Shown in pieces: positions 1 through 10,275 of a DNA stretch of 64,000 nt (positions within the stretch are counted from its first letter, which is position 1; each line of letters opens with the position of its first letter). Source of the stretch: Delftia tsuruhatensis NBRC 16741 (lineage in GTDB: Bacteria > Pseudomonadota > Gammaproteobacteria > Burkholderiales > Burkholderiaceae_C); assembly GCF_001571325.1 (NCBI RefSeq), contig NZ_BCTO01000023.1:171477-235476 (forward strand), given 5' to 3'. The notes under the pieces were generated by a model. That model was not told the origin of the DNA. It was given only the letters and a program-made list of their open reading frames with translations, and ran no database searches. Position numbers and translations under genes: made by a program.

Positions 1-158
1 TAGGCGGCCAGCAGCGCGCCCAGGGCCTGGTGGCAGGCCCGGGCGCCGGCTTCCTCACCCAGCTCGTGGGCCGCGCGGGCCGCCAGCAGGGCCCGGTGCT
101 CGGCATCGAAAAGATCTGCAGGAGCGGCGCAGGCGGCGGGTGCTGCCACGGTGTCCAT
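1..158 (-). CDS. siaD: SiaD-like diguanylate cyclase, N-terminal part (cut by left edge)
   Basis: An open frame starts with ATG at 158-156 and stays open to the left edge, giving 52 residues that begin MDTVAAPAACAAPADLFDAE. The ATG overlaps the siaC stop as ATGA, the usual sign of translational coupling. Only the N-terminal helical region is visible; no GGDEF motif lies inside the window. The identification therefore rests on position: in Pseudomonas the fourth gene of siaABCD encodes SiaD, a GGDEF diguanylate cyclase activated by SiaC. Another c-di-GMP gene is possible but less likely. Confidence 0.6.
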   Translation of the reverse strand, partial: MDTVAAPAACAAPADLFDAEHRALLAARAAHELGEEAGARACHQALGALLAA

Positions 159-559
159 CACGCGGCCTTCACGGGATGGCCGGTGAAGGCAATGGCGGCA
201 AAGTCGTCGCGCAGCTCCTCGCCGAATTCGCAGATGGTGTCGTCTTCCTCGTCGTAGTACCAGTGCAGGGCCACGGTGCGGCCGGCCTCGGCGGCCTCGC
301 TCAGCGCCTCGATGAGGTTGAACAGCATCTTGGTGCTGGAGCTGTTGAAGTAGGCCAGCGCGATGTGCACCTGGATCGGTGCCTGCTGCTGCGCGGGCTG
401 CGCCAGGGCCAGGTAGTCCTGCAGGCGGGTGAGGATGCCGCCATAGAAGGCGGCGGCGTTCTCCGGATAGGACTCGCCACGCAGGTGCAGCGTGTGCGTG
501 TCGAACCGGAAGTCCACTTCCGGGGAGCTGGGGGTCGGAGCGATGTAGAGGTTGTCCAT
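158..559 (-). CDS. siaC: SiaC-family regulatory phosphoprotein (DUF1987)
   Basis: A 133-residue protein of the SiaC/DUF1987 family, the usual length. In Pseudomonas SiaC is a partner-switch protein: unphosphorylated it binds and activates the diguanylate cyclase SiaD, and it is phosphorylated by SiaB and dephosphorylated by SiaA. The conserved stretch YFNSSSTKMLFNLIEAL contains Thr76, which lines up with the phosphorylated threonine of the family. The gene follows siaB after an 84-base gap and overlaps siaD by four bases. Cytoplasmic, with no signal peptide or membrane segment. The biochemical roles are taken from the Pseudomonas system. Confidence 0.85.
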   Translation of the reverse strand: MDNLYIAPTPSSPEVDFRFDTHTLHLRGESYPENAAAFYGGILTRLQDYLALAQPAQQQAPIQVHIALAYFNSSSTKMLFNLIEALSEAAEAGRTVALHWYYDEEDDTICEFGEELRDDFAAIAFTGHPVKAA

Positions 560-643
560 GCGTGATCTCGGTGCGTTGTCCGTGCCTGCGCGCCCGGCCT
601 GTCCAGGTCCGGTGCCGGAGCGTTCCTGGCTGGCCGGTGCGGC

Positions 644-1225
644 TCAGAGCGTGGCTTTCAGGTAGAAGACGGGACGACCGTCCACGGTCTGGGCGGGATC
701 GAAGTCGAACTGCAGCGGCTCGCGCGCATCGCGGGCCAGGGTCAGGAAACCCATGCCCGCGCCCTTGCTGCCTTCGGGCGCGTCGTCGCGCAGCGACTGG
801 CGGCAGGCCTTCTTGATCTCGTCCAGGGTCATGCTGCGCAGGGCGTCGAGCTTGGCGCGCAGCGCCTCGCCCATGCCGGGCTCGATGGGGTTGGCGCACA
901 GCAGCACGAAGCTGCCGTCGTCCTCGCGGCGGATGCAGACCGCGCCGTGGCGCAGCTCGCCATCGTCCTGGTGGGGCGGGGTCAGTGCATCGGCCGAGTA
1001 ATGGATGATGTTCTGCGCCATCTCCACGAAGGACGAGAACAGCTTGCGCCGCGTGGGGCCGGGCACGCCGGCCACTTCCAGCTGCAGCCGCACGGCCTCG
1101 GCCATGGCCGCGACGATGTTCTGCGAGAAGTAGCCCACGTAGTAGAAGATCACCTGGTGCTGGCGCGCCAGGTGGAAGAAGCTGCCGTACTTGTCGGCGA
1201 TCTGTGCTTGGGGCATGGGAGGCAT
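644..1225 (-). CDS. siaB: SiaB-family protein kinase
   Basis: A 193-residue protein of the SiaB family (DUF6272), a GHKL-like ATPase fold that phosphorylates SiaC. Visible family features are the helix EMAQNIIHYSAD (near residues 67-78, the N-box-like region) and a glycine-rich GSKGAGMGFL (near 151-160) expected at the nucleotide lid. The ATG at 1225 directly follows the stop of the upstream phosphatase gene; an in-frame ATG nine bases further on is an alternative start. The order phosphatase, kinase, phosphoprotein, cyclase matches siaABCD and supports the call. Confidence 0.85.
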   Translation of the reverse strand: MPPMPQAQIADKYGSFFHLARQHQVIFYYVGYFSQNIVAAMAEAVRLQLEVAGVPGPTRRKLFSSFVEMAQNIIHYSADALTPPHQDDGELRHGAVCIRREDDGSFVLLCANPIEPGMGEALRAKLDALRSMTLDEIKKACRQSLRDDAPEGSKGAGMGFLTLARDAREPLQFDFDPAQTVDGRPVFYLKATL

Positions 1226-2458
1226 TCAGGTTCTGAAGCAGAAGAAGGTCAGGTCGTCACGGCGGTGGTGCTCGCCTTGCCAGGCCTGCAGGGCGTCCAG
1301 CAGGGCGCGGTTGATCTCGGCGGGCGTGCGGCCGGCCTGCTCCAGCAGCAGCTCGCGCAGGCGCTTCTTGCCGAAGGTGATGCCGCGCGGGCCGCCGACC
1401 TGGTCGATCAGGCCGTCGGTGGTGGTGAAGACCAGGGTGCCTGCGGGCAGCTCCAGGTCGATGTTGTTCCAGGCGAAGTCGAATTCGCTGTCCACATAGC
1501 CCACGCCCTTGCGCTGGCCGTCCACCACCTCCACCGCCTCGGCGCCGGGGCGCAGCAGGAACAGCGACAGGCGCGCGCCTGCAAAGCGCAGGCGCCGGTG
1601 CGCGGGCTCGAACCAGAAGCAGGCCGCGTCCAGCCCGTCGTCCGAGCCCGGCGTGCCGTCCTTGCCGTCGAGCTGGCCCAGCATCTGCTTGACGCTGCGG
1701 TTCACATGGCCCAGCAGCGCGGCCGGGTCGCGCGGGCCGTGTTCCTTGATGGCCTGGCCCAGGCTGCTGGTGGCGATCAGCGTCATGAAGGCGCCGGGCA
1801 CGCCGTGGCCCGTGCAATCGGCCACGGTGGCAAACCAGCCATCGCCGTCCTGGCTGAACTGGTAGAAGTCGCCGCCGACCACGTCGCGCGGCTCCCAGAC
1901 CAGGTCGGCGCCGGGGCAGGCGCGTGCCAGGGCCTCGCGCGAGCTGCGCAGCAGCGACTGCTGGATCACGCTGGCGTATTCGATGCTGTGCATGATCTGG
2001 CGGTTGCGCGCCACCTGCATGTCCGCCACCGCACGCATCAGCTGCAGGCCGTGGCCCACGCCGGCGAACAGGCCGCCGCGCGTGATGATGAAGCCGTCGG
2101 TCAGCGCCTTTTCACCGTACTCCACGGTCTTCACGGTCAGGGTGTCGATGTCGGTGGAGGCATCGACCACCAGCGGCTCCTTGTCCATGAAGGCGATGCA
2201 GCTCTTCTTGCCGTACAGCTCCATGCGAAACGGCTTGCTGAACTGCGACAGGAAGATGCTGCGGTTGATCAGGCCGATGGGGCGGTCGCCCTCCACCACG
2301 GGCAGGCTGGCCAGATCGCGGTGGCGCGTGAAGACCTCGAGCACCTTCTCGTTGGTCTCGTCGGCGGTCATGCAGGGTACGGGGGTGCACAGGTCCGCGG
2401 CGCTGGGTGGGCGGAAACGGGGCCGGGAATCGCTCAGGTAGGCGCGGGACTCATCCAT
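1226..2458 (-). CDS. siaA: SiaA-type PP2C/SpoIIE phosphatase with CBS-like N-terminus
   Basis: The C-terminal half is a SpoIIE/PP2C serine/threonine phosphatase with the metal-binding motifs VVGGDFYQF, VADCTGHGVPGAFMT, TTDGLIDQ and RRDDLTFF. Pseudomonas SiaA is a membrane protein with an extracytoplasmic region and HAMP. Here no membrane segment is visible; residues about 20-150 look like a CBS-type pair (CMTADETNEKVLEVF, LPVVEGDRPIGLINR), so the input would be cytosolic, perhaps a nucleotide or metabolite. It should dephosphorylate SiaC. I chose the ATG at 2458; a GTG three codons upstream (2467) is possible. No clear ribosome binding site helps decide. Confidence 0.8.
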   Translation of the reverse strand: MDESRAYLSDSRPRFRPPSAADLCTPVPCMTADETNEKVLEVFTRHRDLASLPVVEGDRPIGLINRSIFLSQFSKPFRMELYGKKSCIAFMDKEPLVVDASTDIDTLTVKTVEYGEKALTDGFIITRGGLFAGVGHGLQLMRAVADMQVARNRQIMHSIEYASVIQQSLLRSSREALARACPGADLVWEPRDVVGGDFYQFSQDGDGWFATVADCTGHGVPGAFMTLIATSSLGQAIKEHGPRDPAALLGHVNRSVKQMLGQLDGKDGTPGSDDGLDAACFWFEPAHRRLRFAGARLSLFLLRPGAEAVEVVDGQRKGVGYVDSEFDFAWNNIDLELPAGTLVFTTTDGLIDQVGGPRGITFGKKRLRELLLEQAGRTPAEINRALLDALQAWQGEHHRRDDLTFFCFRT

Positions 2459-2651
2459 GGAATGCACATCGCAAAATTGTTAGGGAATGTTACGATCTCC
2501 CTGTTTCAGTTTTGTGACGCGGATGGGCCTGAGGGGCAGGCACCTCTTTGGAGGACTGTGAGCCGACAGCCTTCGTCCTGGCGCGGCATGGCCGTTCGCG
2601 GCCTGGGGCTGCCGTCCATGCAGGCCACCGGGGTGGACAGGCAGCCTCGCT

Positions 2652-2915
2652 TCAGCTCAGGCCTTCGGCGCGCCGCCTGACGGCGTCCTCGTGCAGCGAC
2701 TCGCTGAGCTGGTCCACGACGATGGACCACGACGCATCGGCCTTGAGCTGCTCGGCCAGGAACTGGCGCTGCGCATCGCTCCAGTAGGGCGCATCCACCA
2801 CATCCACATCGGCGGCCAGCTGGTGGGCGCGGATGAAGTCGGCAATGGCCTGGTCGCTGGCATCCAGGCCCAGCTGCAGGAAGAGATTGGACATGCGGAC
2901 GACGGAGTTGTTCAT
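2652..2915 (-). CDS. DUF2789 family protein
   Basis: An 87-residue protein beginning MNNSVVRMSNLFLQLGLDAS, with the compact helical pattern of the DUF2789 family; no function is established for it. Pairs such as DAPYWSDAQRQFLAEQL are typical of the family. The frame is open further upstream to 3107, but the extra residues are low-complexity and poor in coding character, so I used the ATG at 2915. It stands alone between the Sia operon and the divergent repair cassette. A conserved fold with unknown role. Confidence 0.75.
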   Translation of the reverse strand: MNNSVVRMSNLFLQLGLDASDQAIADFIRAHQLAADVDVVDAPYWSDAQRQFLAEQLKADASWSIVVDQLSESLHEDAVRRRAEGLS

Positions 2916-3139
2916 GGAGGCGTGTTCGGTGCGTGTGGGATCAAAAGGAGCCGGCGGGCCGGCTGCAGGAAGGGGCCAGGGCGCTATCTTCCCCGATTTG
3001 CAGGGCGCCGCAGGCCAGTTGCGGCAGCATGGCAGCGCGGGTAGGTGCAGGCTGACAGCCTGCCGCGCTCCGGGCCAGCGCGCGCCCATCGACTGCCCCA
3101 CTAGCATGGGGACATGAGCACTGCTTTCCCCGATCCCGC

Positions 3140-4180
3140 ATGCCCGCCGACCTGATCGTGGCCCGCCCCGAAGGCCTGTACTGCGCGGCCGGCGACTTCT
3201 ACATCGACCCCTGGCGGCCCGTGGAGCGGGCCGTGATCACGCATGGCCACTCCGACCATGCGCGCGCCGGCCACGCCCATTACCTGGCCCATGACGACAG
3301 CGCAGGCGTGCTGCGCGCACGGCTGGGCGCGGACATCACGCTGCAGACCCTGCCGTATGGCGAAGCCATCGATCACCACGGCGTGCGCATCTCCCTGCAC
3401 CCGGCCGGCCATGTGCTCGGATCGGCCCAGGTGCGGCTGGAGCATGGCGGCCAGGTCTGGGTGGCCTCGGGCGACTACAAGACCGAGGCCGACGGCACCT
3501 GCACCCCCTTCGAGCCCGTGCGCTGCGACACCTTCATCACCGAATCCACCTTCGGCCTGCCCATCTACCGCTGGCCCCGCCAGCCCGAGCTCATGGCCGA
3601 CATCAACGCCTGGTGGCAGGCCAACGCGGCCCAGGGCCGGCCCTCGGTGCTGCTGTGCTATGCCTTTGGCAAGGCCCAGCGCATCCTGCACGGGGTGGAC
3701 AGCGGCATCGGCCCCATCGTCGTGCACGGCGCGGTGGAGCCGCTCAATGCCGTGTACCGCGCAGCGGGCGTGGACCTGCCGCCCACGCTGCGCGTCACCG
3801 ACCCCGGCGTGGATGCACAACGGCTCAAGACCGCACTGGTGCTGGCGCCGCCCTCGGCGCAGGGCACGCCGTGGATGCGCCGCTTTCCCGGCCATGCCGA
3901 TGCCTTTGCCAGCGGCTGGATGCAGCTGCGCGGCACGCGCCGCCGCCGTGGCGTGGACCGCGGCTTCGTCATGTCCGACCATGCCGACTGGCCCGGCCTG
4001 CAATACGCCATTGGCGCCACGGGCGCCGAGCGGGTCTTCGTCACCCACGGCAGCGTGGCCGTGCTGGTGCGCTGGCTGCGCGAGCAGGGCCTGGACGCCC
4101 AGGCCTTCCAGACCGAATACGGCGATGAGGACGAGGCTGCCGCCGCCCAGGCTGCACCGGATGAGGCGCCCGCCCCATGA
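3140..4180 (+). CDS. Ligase-associated DNA exonuclease (metallo-beta-lactamase fold)
   Basis: A 346-residue protein of the ligase-associated exonuclease family, related to SNM1/CPSF nucleases. The metal motif HGHSDHAR lies at residues 35-42, with later conserved blocks including HPAGHVLGSAQ, SGDYKTE, ESTFGLP and SDHADW near the C-terminus. It is the first gene of a four-gene cassette and overlaps the ligase gene by four bases (ATGA), so the two are probably translated together. Family knowledge gives it a role in trimming DNA ends before ligation. The ATG at 3140 fits the family N-terminus. Confidence 0.9.
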   Translation: MPADLIVARPEGLYCAAGDFYIDPWRPVERAVITHGHSDHARAGHAHYLAHDDSAGVLRARLGADITLQTLPYGEAIDHHGVRISLHPAGHVLGSAQVRLEHGGQVWVASGDYKTEADGTCTPFEPVRCDTFITESTFGLPIYRWPRQPELMADINAWWQANAAQGRPSVLLCYAFGKAQRILHGVDSGIGPIVVHGAVEPLNAVYRAAGVDLPPTLRVTDPGVDAQRLKTALVLAPPSAQGTPWMRRFPGHADAFASGWMQLRGTRRRRGVDRGFVMSDHADWPGLQYAIGATGAERVFVTHGSVAVLVRWLREQGLDAQAFQTEYGDEDEAAAAQAAPDEAPAP

Positions 4181-5868
4181 AGGACTTCGCCGCCCTCTAC
4201 CGCGCGCTGGACGCCAGCACCGCCAGCCGTGACAAGCAGGCCGCGCTGCAGGCCTATCTGCGCGCCGCAGCGCCTGCCGATGCGGCCTGGGCCGTCTATT
4301 TCCTGGCCGGCGGCAAGCCGCGCCAGCTGGTGCCCACCAAGGTCTTGAAGGAGCTGGCGCGCGAGGCGGCCGGCCTGCCCGAATGGCTGTTCGACGAAAG
4401 CTACGAGGCCGTGGGCGACCTGGCCGAAACCATTGCGCTGCTGCTGCCGCCGCCCGGTGACGTGCACGACCTGGGCCTGGCCGCCTGGGTCACGGACCAC
4501 CTGCTGCCGCTGCGCGGCATGGCGCCCGAGGCGATGGCGGACACGCTGCGCATGCAATGGGCGCGGCTGGCGGCCGATGAGCGGCTGGTCTACTTCAAGC
4601 TGATCACGGGGGCCTTCCGGGTCGGCGTGTCGCGGCTGCAGGTCACGCAGGCGCTGGCGGCCGTCAGCGGCGTGGATGCCAAGCGCATAGCCCAGCGGCT
4701 CATGGGCTACACCCACATCGGCGCGCGGCCCGGGGCGGCCGACTACCTGCGGCTGGTGGCAGGCGAGGAGGAGGGCGATGACGCGCATTCGGGCGAAGCC
4801 CGTGGCCACCCCTATCCCTTCTTCCTGGCCCATCCGCTGCAGTTGCCGCTGGAGCAGTTCGACGCCGTGCTCGGCCCGCCGTCCCAATGGGTGGTGGAGT
4901 GGAAATGGGACGGCATACGCGCCCAGATCGTGCGGCGCGGCAGCGGTGACGCGCTGGGCACCTGGATCTGGTCGCGCGGCGAGGAACTGGTGAGCGAGCG
5001 CTTCCCCGAGCTGCAGGCCATGGGCGATGCCTTGCCTGCGGGCACCGTGATCGACGGCGAGATCGTCGTCTGGGCCGAGCAGCAGGGCGAGGCGCCCGCC
5101 CATGTGCGCCCCTTTGCCGACCTGCAAAAGCGCATAGGCCGCAAGACCCTGGGCCCCAAGCTGCTGCGCGAGCTGCCCGTGGTGCTGCTGGCCTATGACC
5201 TGCTGGAGGAGGGCGGCCAGGACCTGCGCGCCTTGCCCCAGCATGAACGGCGCGCAAGGCTGGAACGGCTGGTGGCCCTGGTGGCGCACCCGGCGCTGCT
5301 GCCCAGCCCCGTGCTGGCAGGCGACAGCTGGCAGGCCCTGGCCGAACTTCGCGAGCAGGCCCGCTCCCTGGGTGTGGAGGGCATGATGCTCAAGGCCCGC
5401 GATGCCGCCTACGGCGTGGGCCGCACCAAGGACAGCGGCGTGTGGTGGAAGTGGAAGATCGATCCGCTGAGCGTGGACGCCGTGCTCATCTACGCACAGC
5501 GCGGCCATGGCCGTCGCGCCAGCCTCTACAGCGACTACACCTTTGCCGTCTGGAACGCGCCGCCCGGCACCGAGGGCCGCGCCCTCGTGCCCTTCGCCAA
5601 GGCCTATTCGGGCCTGACCGATGCCGAAATGGCGCGCGTGGACGCCGTCATCCGCAAGACCACGGTGGAGAGCTTCGGCCCCGTGCGCAGCGTGCGGCCC
5701 ACCCTGGTGTTCGAGCTGGGCTTCGAGGGCATTGCACGCAGCGCACGCCACAAGAGCGGCATCGCCGTGCGCTTTCCGCGCATGCTGCGCTGGCGCGAGG
5801 ACAAGCCTGTGCAGGAGGCCGACTCCATCGACACGCTGGCGGCCCTGCTGCCGCACTCCGACCCGTGA
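4177..5868 (+). CDS. ATP-dependent DNA ligase (LigC/LigB type)
   Basis: A 563-residue ATP-dependent ligase. An N-terminal DNA-binding domain (about 1-200) is followed by the nucleotidyltransferase core with the motif [14 protein letters not shown]; Lys243 is the residue expected to form the enzyme-AMP intermediate. Motif III/IV-like stretches (VIDGEIVVW) and motif V ([12 protein letters not shown]) follow, then an OB-fold with [16 protein letters not shown] near the end. It is separate from the replicative NAD-dependent ligase and is always found with the neighbouring exonuclease, helicase and PdeM genes in this type of repair cassette. Start fixed by the four-base overlap with the exonuclease. 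Confidence 0.93.
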   Translation: MKDFAALYRALDASTASRDKQAALQAYLRAAAPADAAWAVYFLAGGKPRQLVPTKVLKELAREAAGLPEWLFDESYEAVGDLAETIALLLPPPGDVHDLGLAAWVTDHLLPLRGMAPEAMADTLRMQWARLAADERLVYFKLITGAFRVGVSRLQVTQALAAVSGVDAKRIAQRLMGYTHIGARPGAADYLRLVAGEEEGDDAHSGEARGHPYPFFLAHPLQLPLEQFDAVLGPPSQWVVEWKWDGIRAQIVRRGSGDALGTWIWSRGEELVSERFPELQAMGDALPAGTVIDGEIVVWAEQQGEAPAHVRPFADLQKRIGRKTLGPKLLRELPVVLLAYDLLEEGGQDLRALPQHERRARLERLVALVAHPALLPSPVLAGDSWQALAELREQARSLGVEGMMLKARDAAYGVGRTKDSGVWWKWKIDPLSVDAVLIYAQRGHGRRASLYSDYTFAVWNAPPGTEGRALVPFAKAYSGLTDAEMARVDAVIRKTTVESFGPVRSVRPTLVFELGFEGIARSARHKSGIAVRFPRMLRWREDKPVQEADSIDTLAALLPHSDP

Positions 5869-5890
5869 CCCACCCTTGACGCACCGCGCC

Positions 5891-8776
5891 ATGGCCACCC
5901 GTTCCCCCCACCCCCTCGCCACCGCCTGGCTTGCCGCACGGGGCTGGAAGCCCTTTGCCTTCCAGCGCGCCGTGTGGAAGGCGCTGGCCCAGGGCCACAG
6001 CGGCCTGCTGCACGCCACCACGGGCGCGGGCAAGACCTATGCGGTCTGGCTGGGCGCGCTGCAGGCCCTTGCGGGCCCGCCGCAAACCCCGATGCCGGCG
6101 CACACCGGAAAACGAAAACCGGCCTCCGCACCGCTCACCGTGCTGTGGATCACGCCCATGCGCGCCCTGGCGGCCGACACGCTCAAGGCGCTGCAGACGC
6201 CCCTGCAGGCGCTGGCCCAGGGCCATCCCGCGCTGGCGCGCTGGACCGTGGGCGCACGCACGGGCGATACGGGAAGCGCCGAGCGCAGCGCGCAGTCGCG
6301 CCAGCTGCCCACCGTGCTGGTCACTACGCCCGAGAGCCTGTCCCTGCTGCTGGCGCGCGCCGATGCGCGCGAGCTGCTGGGCTCCGTGCGCCTGGTGGTG
6401 GCCGATGAATGGCACGAGCTGCTGGGCAACAAGCGCGGCGTGCAACTGCAGCTGGCCCTGGCGCGGCTGCGCGGCTGGAGCCCGCAGCTGTGCGTCTGGG
6501 GCATGTCGGCCACGCTGGGCAATCTGGACGAGGCCATGCAGACCCTGCTGGGCCTGGACGACCATGGCCAGCCGCGGCCCGGCGTATTGGTCCAGGGCCA
6601 GGTGGACAAGCGCCTGGTGGTGGACACCCTGCTGCCCGACCGGCCCGAGCGCTTTTCCTGGGCCGGCCACCTGGGCCTGGCCATGCTGCCGGCGGTGGTG
6701 CGCGAGCTGGAGGCGACGGCCGGCTCCACCCTGGTCTTTGTGAATGTGCGCTCGCAGGCCGAGCTTTGGTACAAGGCGCTGCTGGAGGCCCGGCCCGACT
6801 GGGCCGGCCTGCTGGCCATCCACCATGGCTCTCTGGACCGGGGTGTGCGCGAATGGGTGGAGGCCGGGCTCAAGGCCGGCACGCTCAAGGCCGTGGTCTG
6901 CACCAGCAGCCTGGACCTGGGCGTGGACTTCCTGCCCGTGGAGCGCGTGCTGCAGATCGGCTCGGCCAAGGGCATCGCGCGGCTGCTGCAGCGCGCGGGC
7001 CGCTCGGGCCATGCGCCGGGCCGGCCCTCGCGCATCACCCTGGTGCCCACGCACAGCCTGGAGCTGGTGGAAGCGGCCGCCGCCCGCGCCGCCGTGCGCG
7101 CGCAGCAGGTGGAAATGCGCGCCAGCCCCCGCCAGCCCGCCGACGTGCTGGTGCAGCACCTGGCCACCGTGGCCCTGGGCGGCGGCTTCGTGCCCGATGA
7201 GCTGTATGCCGAAGTGCGCCGCACCATCGCCTATGCCGGGCTGGCGCCTGCGGTCTGGCAGTGGTGCCTGGACTTCGTGCACCGCGGCGGCCCCTCGCTG
7301 GCCGCCTATCCCGACTACCAGCGCGTGCGGCCCGATGAACAGGGCATCTGGCGCATGCCCGATGCGCGGCTGGCGCGCAGGCACCGCGCCAACATCGGCA
7401 CCATCGTCAGCGATGCCAGCATGAGCGTGCAGATCCTGCATGGCGCGCGGCTGGGCAGCATGGAAGAGAGCTTTCTGTCGCGCCTGTCGCCCGGCGATGC
7501 CTTTGTCTTCGCGGGCCAGGTGCTGGAGCTGGTGCGCATCGAGGACATGACCGCCTACGTGCGCCGCGCCGCGAGAACGCGGCCCACCGTGCCGCGCTGG
7601 GCCGGCGCGCGCATGCCGCTGTCCACCGTGCTGGCCGACTTCGTGGTGCAGCAATTGGCGCTGGCGGCGGCGGGCGACTACCACTCGCCCGAGCTGCGCT
7701 GCGTGCGCCCCCTGCTGGAAGTGCAGCAGCGCTGGTCGGCCCTGCCCACGCCCGCCACGCTGCTGGCCGAAACCCTGCGCACACGCGAAGGCTGGCACCT
7801 GTTTCTCTATCCGTTTGCAGGCCGCCATGCCCATATGGGCCTGGCCAGCCTGCTGGCCTGGCGCGCCGCCCAGGGCGAGACGGGCACCTTCTCCATCGCC
7901 GTCAACGACTACGGGCTGGAGCTGCTGAGCGCCACCGAGCGTGACTGGGCCGCCATGCTGCCCGAACTGCTGCGCGCCGAGCCGGTGCAGGCCGTGGCAG
8001 TGCCCGGGCGCGTGTCCGCCAGCCAGGCGGTCGCCACGCGCAACACCGCCAATGCGGACCGCCACTGGGACCAGGCCGCCGACGATGCCCACCTGGCGGG
8101 TGAGGACGCCCATCACGCCCGCCATGCCCTGCTGCACGAAGTGCTGGCCAGCCTCAACGCCACCGAGATGGCGCGGCGGCGCTTCCGCGAGATCGCCCGC
8201 GTCTCGGGCCTGATCTTCCAGAGCCACCCGGGCGAGCGCCGCAGTGCGCGCCAGCTGCAGGCCTCGTCACAGCTGTTCTTCGAGGTCTTTCGCAAGTACG
8301 ACGACAGCAACCTGCTGCTGCGCCAGGCCGACGAGGAAGTGCTGAGCCAGGAACTCGATGTCGCCCAGCTGCTGGCCGCGTTGCGCCGCATGCAGGCGCA
8401 GACGCTGGTGGTGAGCGCGCTGCGCCGTCCCAGCCCGTTTGCCTTCCCGCTCATGGTGGAGCGCTTTCGCGAAAAGCTCACCAACGAGCACCTGGCCGAC
8501 CGCATCGCGCGCATGCTGGCCCAGCTGCACGAGGCGGCAGACGCCGGCGGTGCAGCCAGCGAGCCGCGCACGCAGGACCTGGTCCCGCCCGATCCGCCGC
8601 TGCGTCCACGGAAAAAACCCAAGGCAGACCAGCCCCCCGCCGTGGACGAGGACACGGCCGCCGTGCGCCGCACGCTGGATTTCTCGCTGCAGGCCACCGA
8701 CGGCCCCGAGGCCGATGCCGCCAGCCGCCGCCCGCGCCGCGTGCGCAAGCCCTCGCGGCCCTTGCCGCTGCTGTAG
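5891..8776 (+). CDS. Ligase-associated Lhr-type DEXH-box DNA helicase
   Basis: A 961-residue superfamily 2 helicase of the Lhr family. Walker A TTGAGKT is at residues 43-49. Motif II is the DEWH box ([15 protein letters not shown]), SAT is present as GMSATLGN, and motif VI appears as [13 protein letters not shown] winged-helix and Lhr-core region follow, and the tail after about 870 is charged and proline-rich ([13 protein letters not shown]), probably disordered. The open frame extends upstream into the ligase gene, but the ATG at 5891 is 22 bases after the ligase stop and starts the conserved N-terminus. Expected to be a 3'-5' helicase/ATPase acting with the cassette nucleases and ligase. 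Confidence 0.92.
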   Translation: MATRSPHPLATAWLAARGWKPFAFQRAVWKALAQGHSGLLHATTGAGKTYAVWLGALQALAGPPQTPMPAHTGKRKPASAPLTVLWITPMRALAADTLKALQTPLQALAQGHPALARWTVGARTGDTGSAERSAQSRQLPTVLVTTPESLSLLLARADARELLGSVRLVVADEWHELLGNKRGVQLQLALARLRGWSPQLCVWGMSATLGNLDEAMQTLLGLDDHGQPRPGVLVQGQVDKRLVVDTLLPDRPERFSWAGHLGLAMLPAVVRELEATAGSTLVFVNVRSQAELWYKALLEARPDWAGLLAIHHGSLDRGVREWVEAGLKAGTLKAVVCTSSLDLGVDFLPVERVLQIGSAKGIARLLQRAGRSGHAPGRPSRITLVPTHSLELVEAAAARAAVRAQQVEMRASPRQPADVLVQHLATVALGGGFVPDELYAEVRRTIAYAGLAPAVWQWCLDFVHRGGPSLAAYPDYQRVRPDEQGIWRMPDARLARRHRANIGTIVSDASMSVQILHGARLGSMEESFLSRLSPGDAFVFAGQVLELVRIEDMTAYVRRAARTRPTVPRWAGARMPLSTVLADFVVQQLALAAAGDYHSPELRCVRPLLEVQQRWSALPTPATLLAETLRTREGWHLFLYPFAGRHAHMGLASLLAWRAAQGETGTFSIAVNDYGLELLSATERDWAAMLPELLRAEPVQAVAVPGRVSASQAVATRNTANADRHWDQAADDAHLAGEDAHHARHALLHEVLASLNATEMARRRFREIARVSGLIFQSHPGERRSARQLQASSQLFFEVFRKYDDSNLLLRQADEEVLSQELDVAQLLAALRRMQAQTLVVSALRRPSPFAFPLMVERFREKLTNEHLADRIARMLAQLHEAADAGGAASEPRTQDLVPPDPPLRPRKKPKADQPPAVDEDTAAVRRTLDFSLQATDGPEADAASRRPRRVRKPSRPLPLL

Positions 8777-8792
8777 AACCATTGCACCGCTG

Positions 8793-9524
8793 ATGAAAGG
8801 CCACGCACCGTTGCCAAGTCCTGTTTCCCCCGACGCCCTGGCCGGCAGCCTGGGCATGTTCCTGGCCGGCGAGCCCGTGCACCTGCTGGCCCAGCATGCG
8901 CTGTGGTGGCCCGCCCAGGGCACGCTGTTCATCGCCGACCTGCACCTGGGCAAGGCCGCCACCTTCCGCGCGCGCGGCATTCCCGTGCCGGCGGGCACCA
9001 CGCAGGGCAACCTGGAGCGGCTGTCGGCCCTTCTTCTGGGCCTGCCCGTGCGGCGGCTCGTGGTGCTGGGCGACTTCCTGCACGCGGCCGAGGCACGCAA
9101 TCCTGCCGTACTGGCTGCACTGGCCCGCTGGCGCAGCCGCCATGCGGCCGTGGAACTGGTGCTGGTGCGCGGCAACCATGACAGCCACGCAGGCGATCCG
9201 CCGCCCGCGCTGGGCTTTGCCATCGTGGACGAGCCCTGGCACCTGGGGCCGTTCGCCGCCTGCCATCACCCCCCGCCGCCAACGCAGGACCTGCAGGCGC
9301 AGCAGGCCCGGCCCTGGCATGTGCTGGCCGGCCATGTCCATCCCGCCATCGTGCTGCGCGGCACCGGCCGCGACGCCCTGCGCCTGCCGTGCTTTGCCGT
9401 GCACGCGGGCTTTACCCTGCTGCCCGCCTTCGGCCTGTTCACCGGCATGGCCAGCCTGCCGCCCGAGCCAGGCCGCCAGCTCTTTGCCGTGGGCGCGGAC
9501 CGGGTCTGGGCCGTGCCTGGGTGA
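8793..9524 (+). CDS. pdeM: Ligase-associated metallophosphoesterase/endonuclease PdeM
   Basis: A 243-residue calcineurin-like phosphoesterase with all metal-binding signatures in order: DLHLGKAATFRARG, GDFLHA, GNHDSH and GHVHPAIVLRG. This is the fourth member of the exonuclease-ligase-helicase-phosphoesterase cassette. The ATG at 8793 lies 16 bases after the helicase stop; the frame is open far upstream inside the helicase, but that part is out-of-frame shadow sequence. Known relatives are Mn-dependent phosphodiesterases/endonucleases proposed to process DNA ends or nicks. Confidence 0.9.
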   Translation: MKGHAPLPSPVSPDALAGSLGMFLAGEPVHLLAQHALWWPAQGTLFIADLHLGKAATFRARGIPVPAGTTQGNLERLSALLLGLPVRRLVVLGDFLHAAEARNPAVLAALARWRSRHAAVELVLVRGNHDSHAGDPPPALGFAIVDEPWHLGPFAACHHPPPPTQDLQAQQARPWHVLAGHVHPAIVLRGTGRDALRLPCFAVHAGFTLLPAFGLFTGMASLPPEPGRQLFAVGADRVWAVPG

Positions 9525-9657
9525 GCCCAGGGATGTAATCGGGCGTAATTCTCCGCAAGGCCGTTGTTCCCTACAGTGACTCCCGCAGCAAGCGTGGCGG
9601 GACAGCAGGCAGTGCCCGGGGATGCCGCAGCGCTTTTCGTTCCACCAGGAGGAATGC

Positions 9658-10275
9658 ATGGGCGTTCAACTCAATTTCTTCAACCAATCGAACGACGCGA
9701 ACCACCCGCAGATCGTCATCTTCCAGAAGAACGTCGCCAGCGACCTCGATGCGCCTGCCGTGGCCTGGCGCGTCATCAAGTACTGCGGACAGGGCGACAA
9801 CCATCCGTTCACCTTTCCGCTGGGCCTGCAGGTCGGCGCCAGCGACAGCCATGGCAACTGCACGCCGCAGCTGGAGGCGCAGTACGGCCAGCAGTTCCAG
9901 ATGGCGCCGTCCACCGCCGGCGATCGCCTGGCGCCCGCAGGCTACGGCGCCAGCTCCAAGGAAGTGCAGGTGCTCAACGCGCTGCCCCAAGGCGCCATCA
10001 ACGCCAGCTGCTACAAGGACGGCAGGCTGCTGGCCGTCAAGACCGCGATTGCCCCCCGGCAAAAGGCCGTCTTCGAATTCAAGCCCAGCATCTGGATCGG
10101 CGTGGCCTCGCACATCCAGCAGGGCCAGATCATGAACTCGGCCATCGTCTCCCAGATGAACACCGAAATCTCCCTGCTGGGCATCTCCCGTGCCGACATC
10201 GTGATGCGCGGCGGCGGCTCGGGGGCGAATTCCCGCCCCTTCTCGTTCTCGCTGGAGAACGTCGTGATGTGCTGA
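9658..10275 (+). CDS. Unknown protein, probably cytoplasmic and beta-rich
   Basis: A 205-residue protein that I do not recognise. The start at 9658 is supported by a strong AGGAGGA ribosome binding site at 9648-9654, four bases upstream. The protein begins MGVQLNFFNQSNDANHPQIV, has alternating hydrophobic/polar stretches suggesting beta-strands, and ends RPFSFSLENVVMC. There is no signal peptide or membrane segment. It stands alone between the repair cassette and the ZntB gene. The very good ribosome binding site suggests high expression. I infer no function. Confidence 0.75.
   Translation: MGVQLNFFNQSNDANHPQIVIFQKNVASDLDAPAVAWRVIKYCGQGDNHPFTFPLGLQVGASDSHGNCTPQLEAQYGQQFQMAPSTAGDRLAPAGYGASSKEVQVLNALPQGAINASCYKDGRLLAVKTAIAPRQKAVFEFKPSIWIGVASHIQQGQIMNSAIVSQMNTEISLLGISRADIVMRGGGSGANSRPFSFSLENVVMC

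Noticed and set aside
3658..6033. Very long minus-strand open frame of 791 codons across the repair cassette
   Set aside because: It is antisense to well-supported ligase, exonuclease and helicase genes. In such G+C-rich DNA the opposite strand stays open by codon bias; the translation is low-complexity (H, G, Q, A, R) without domains.
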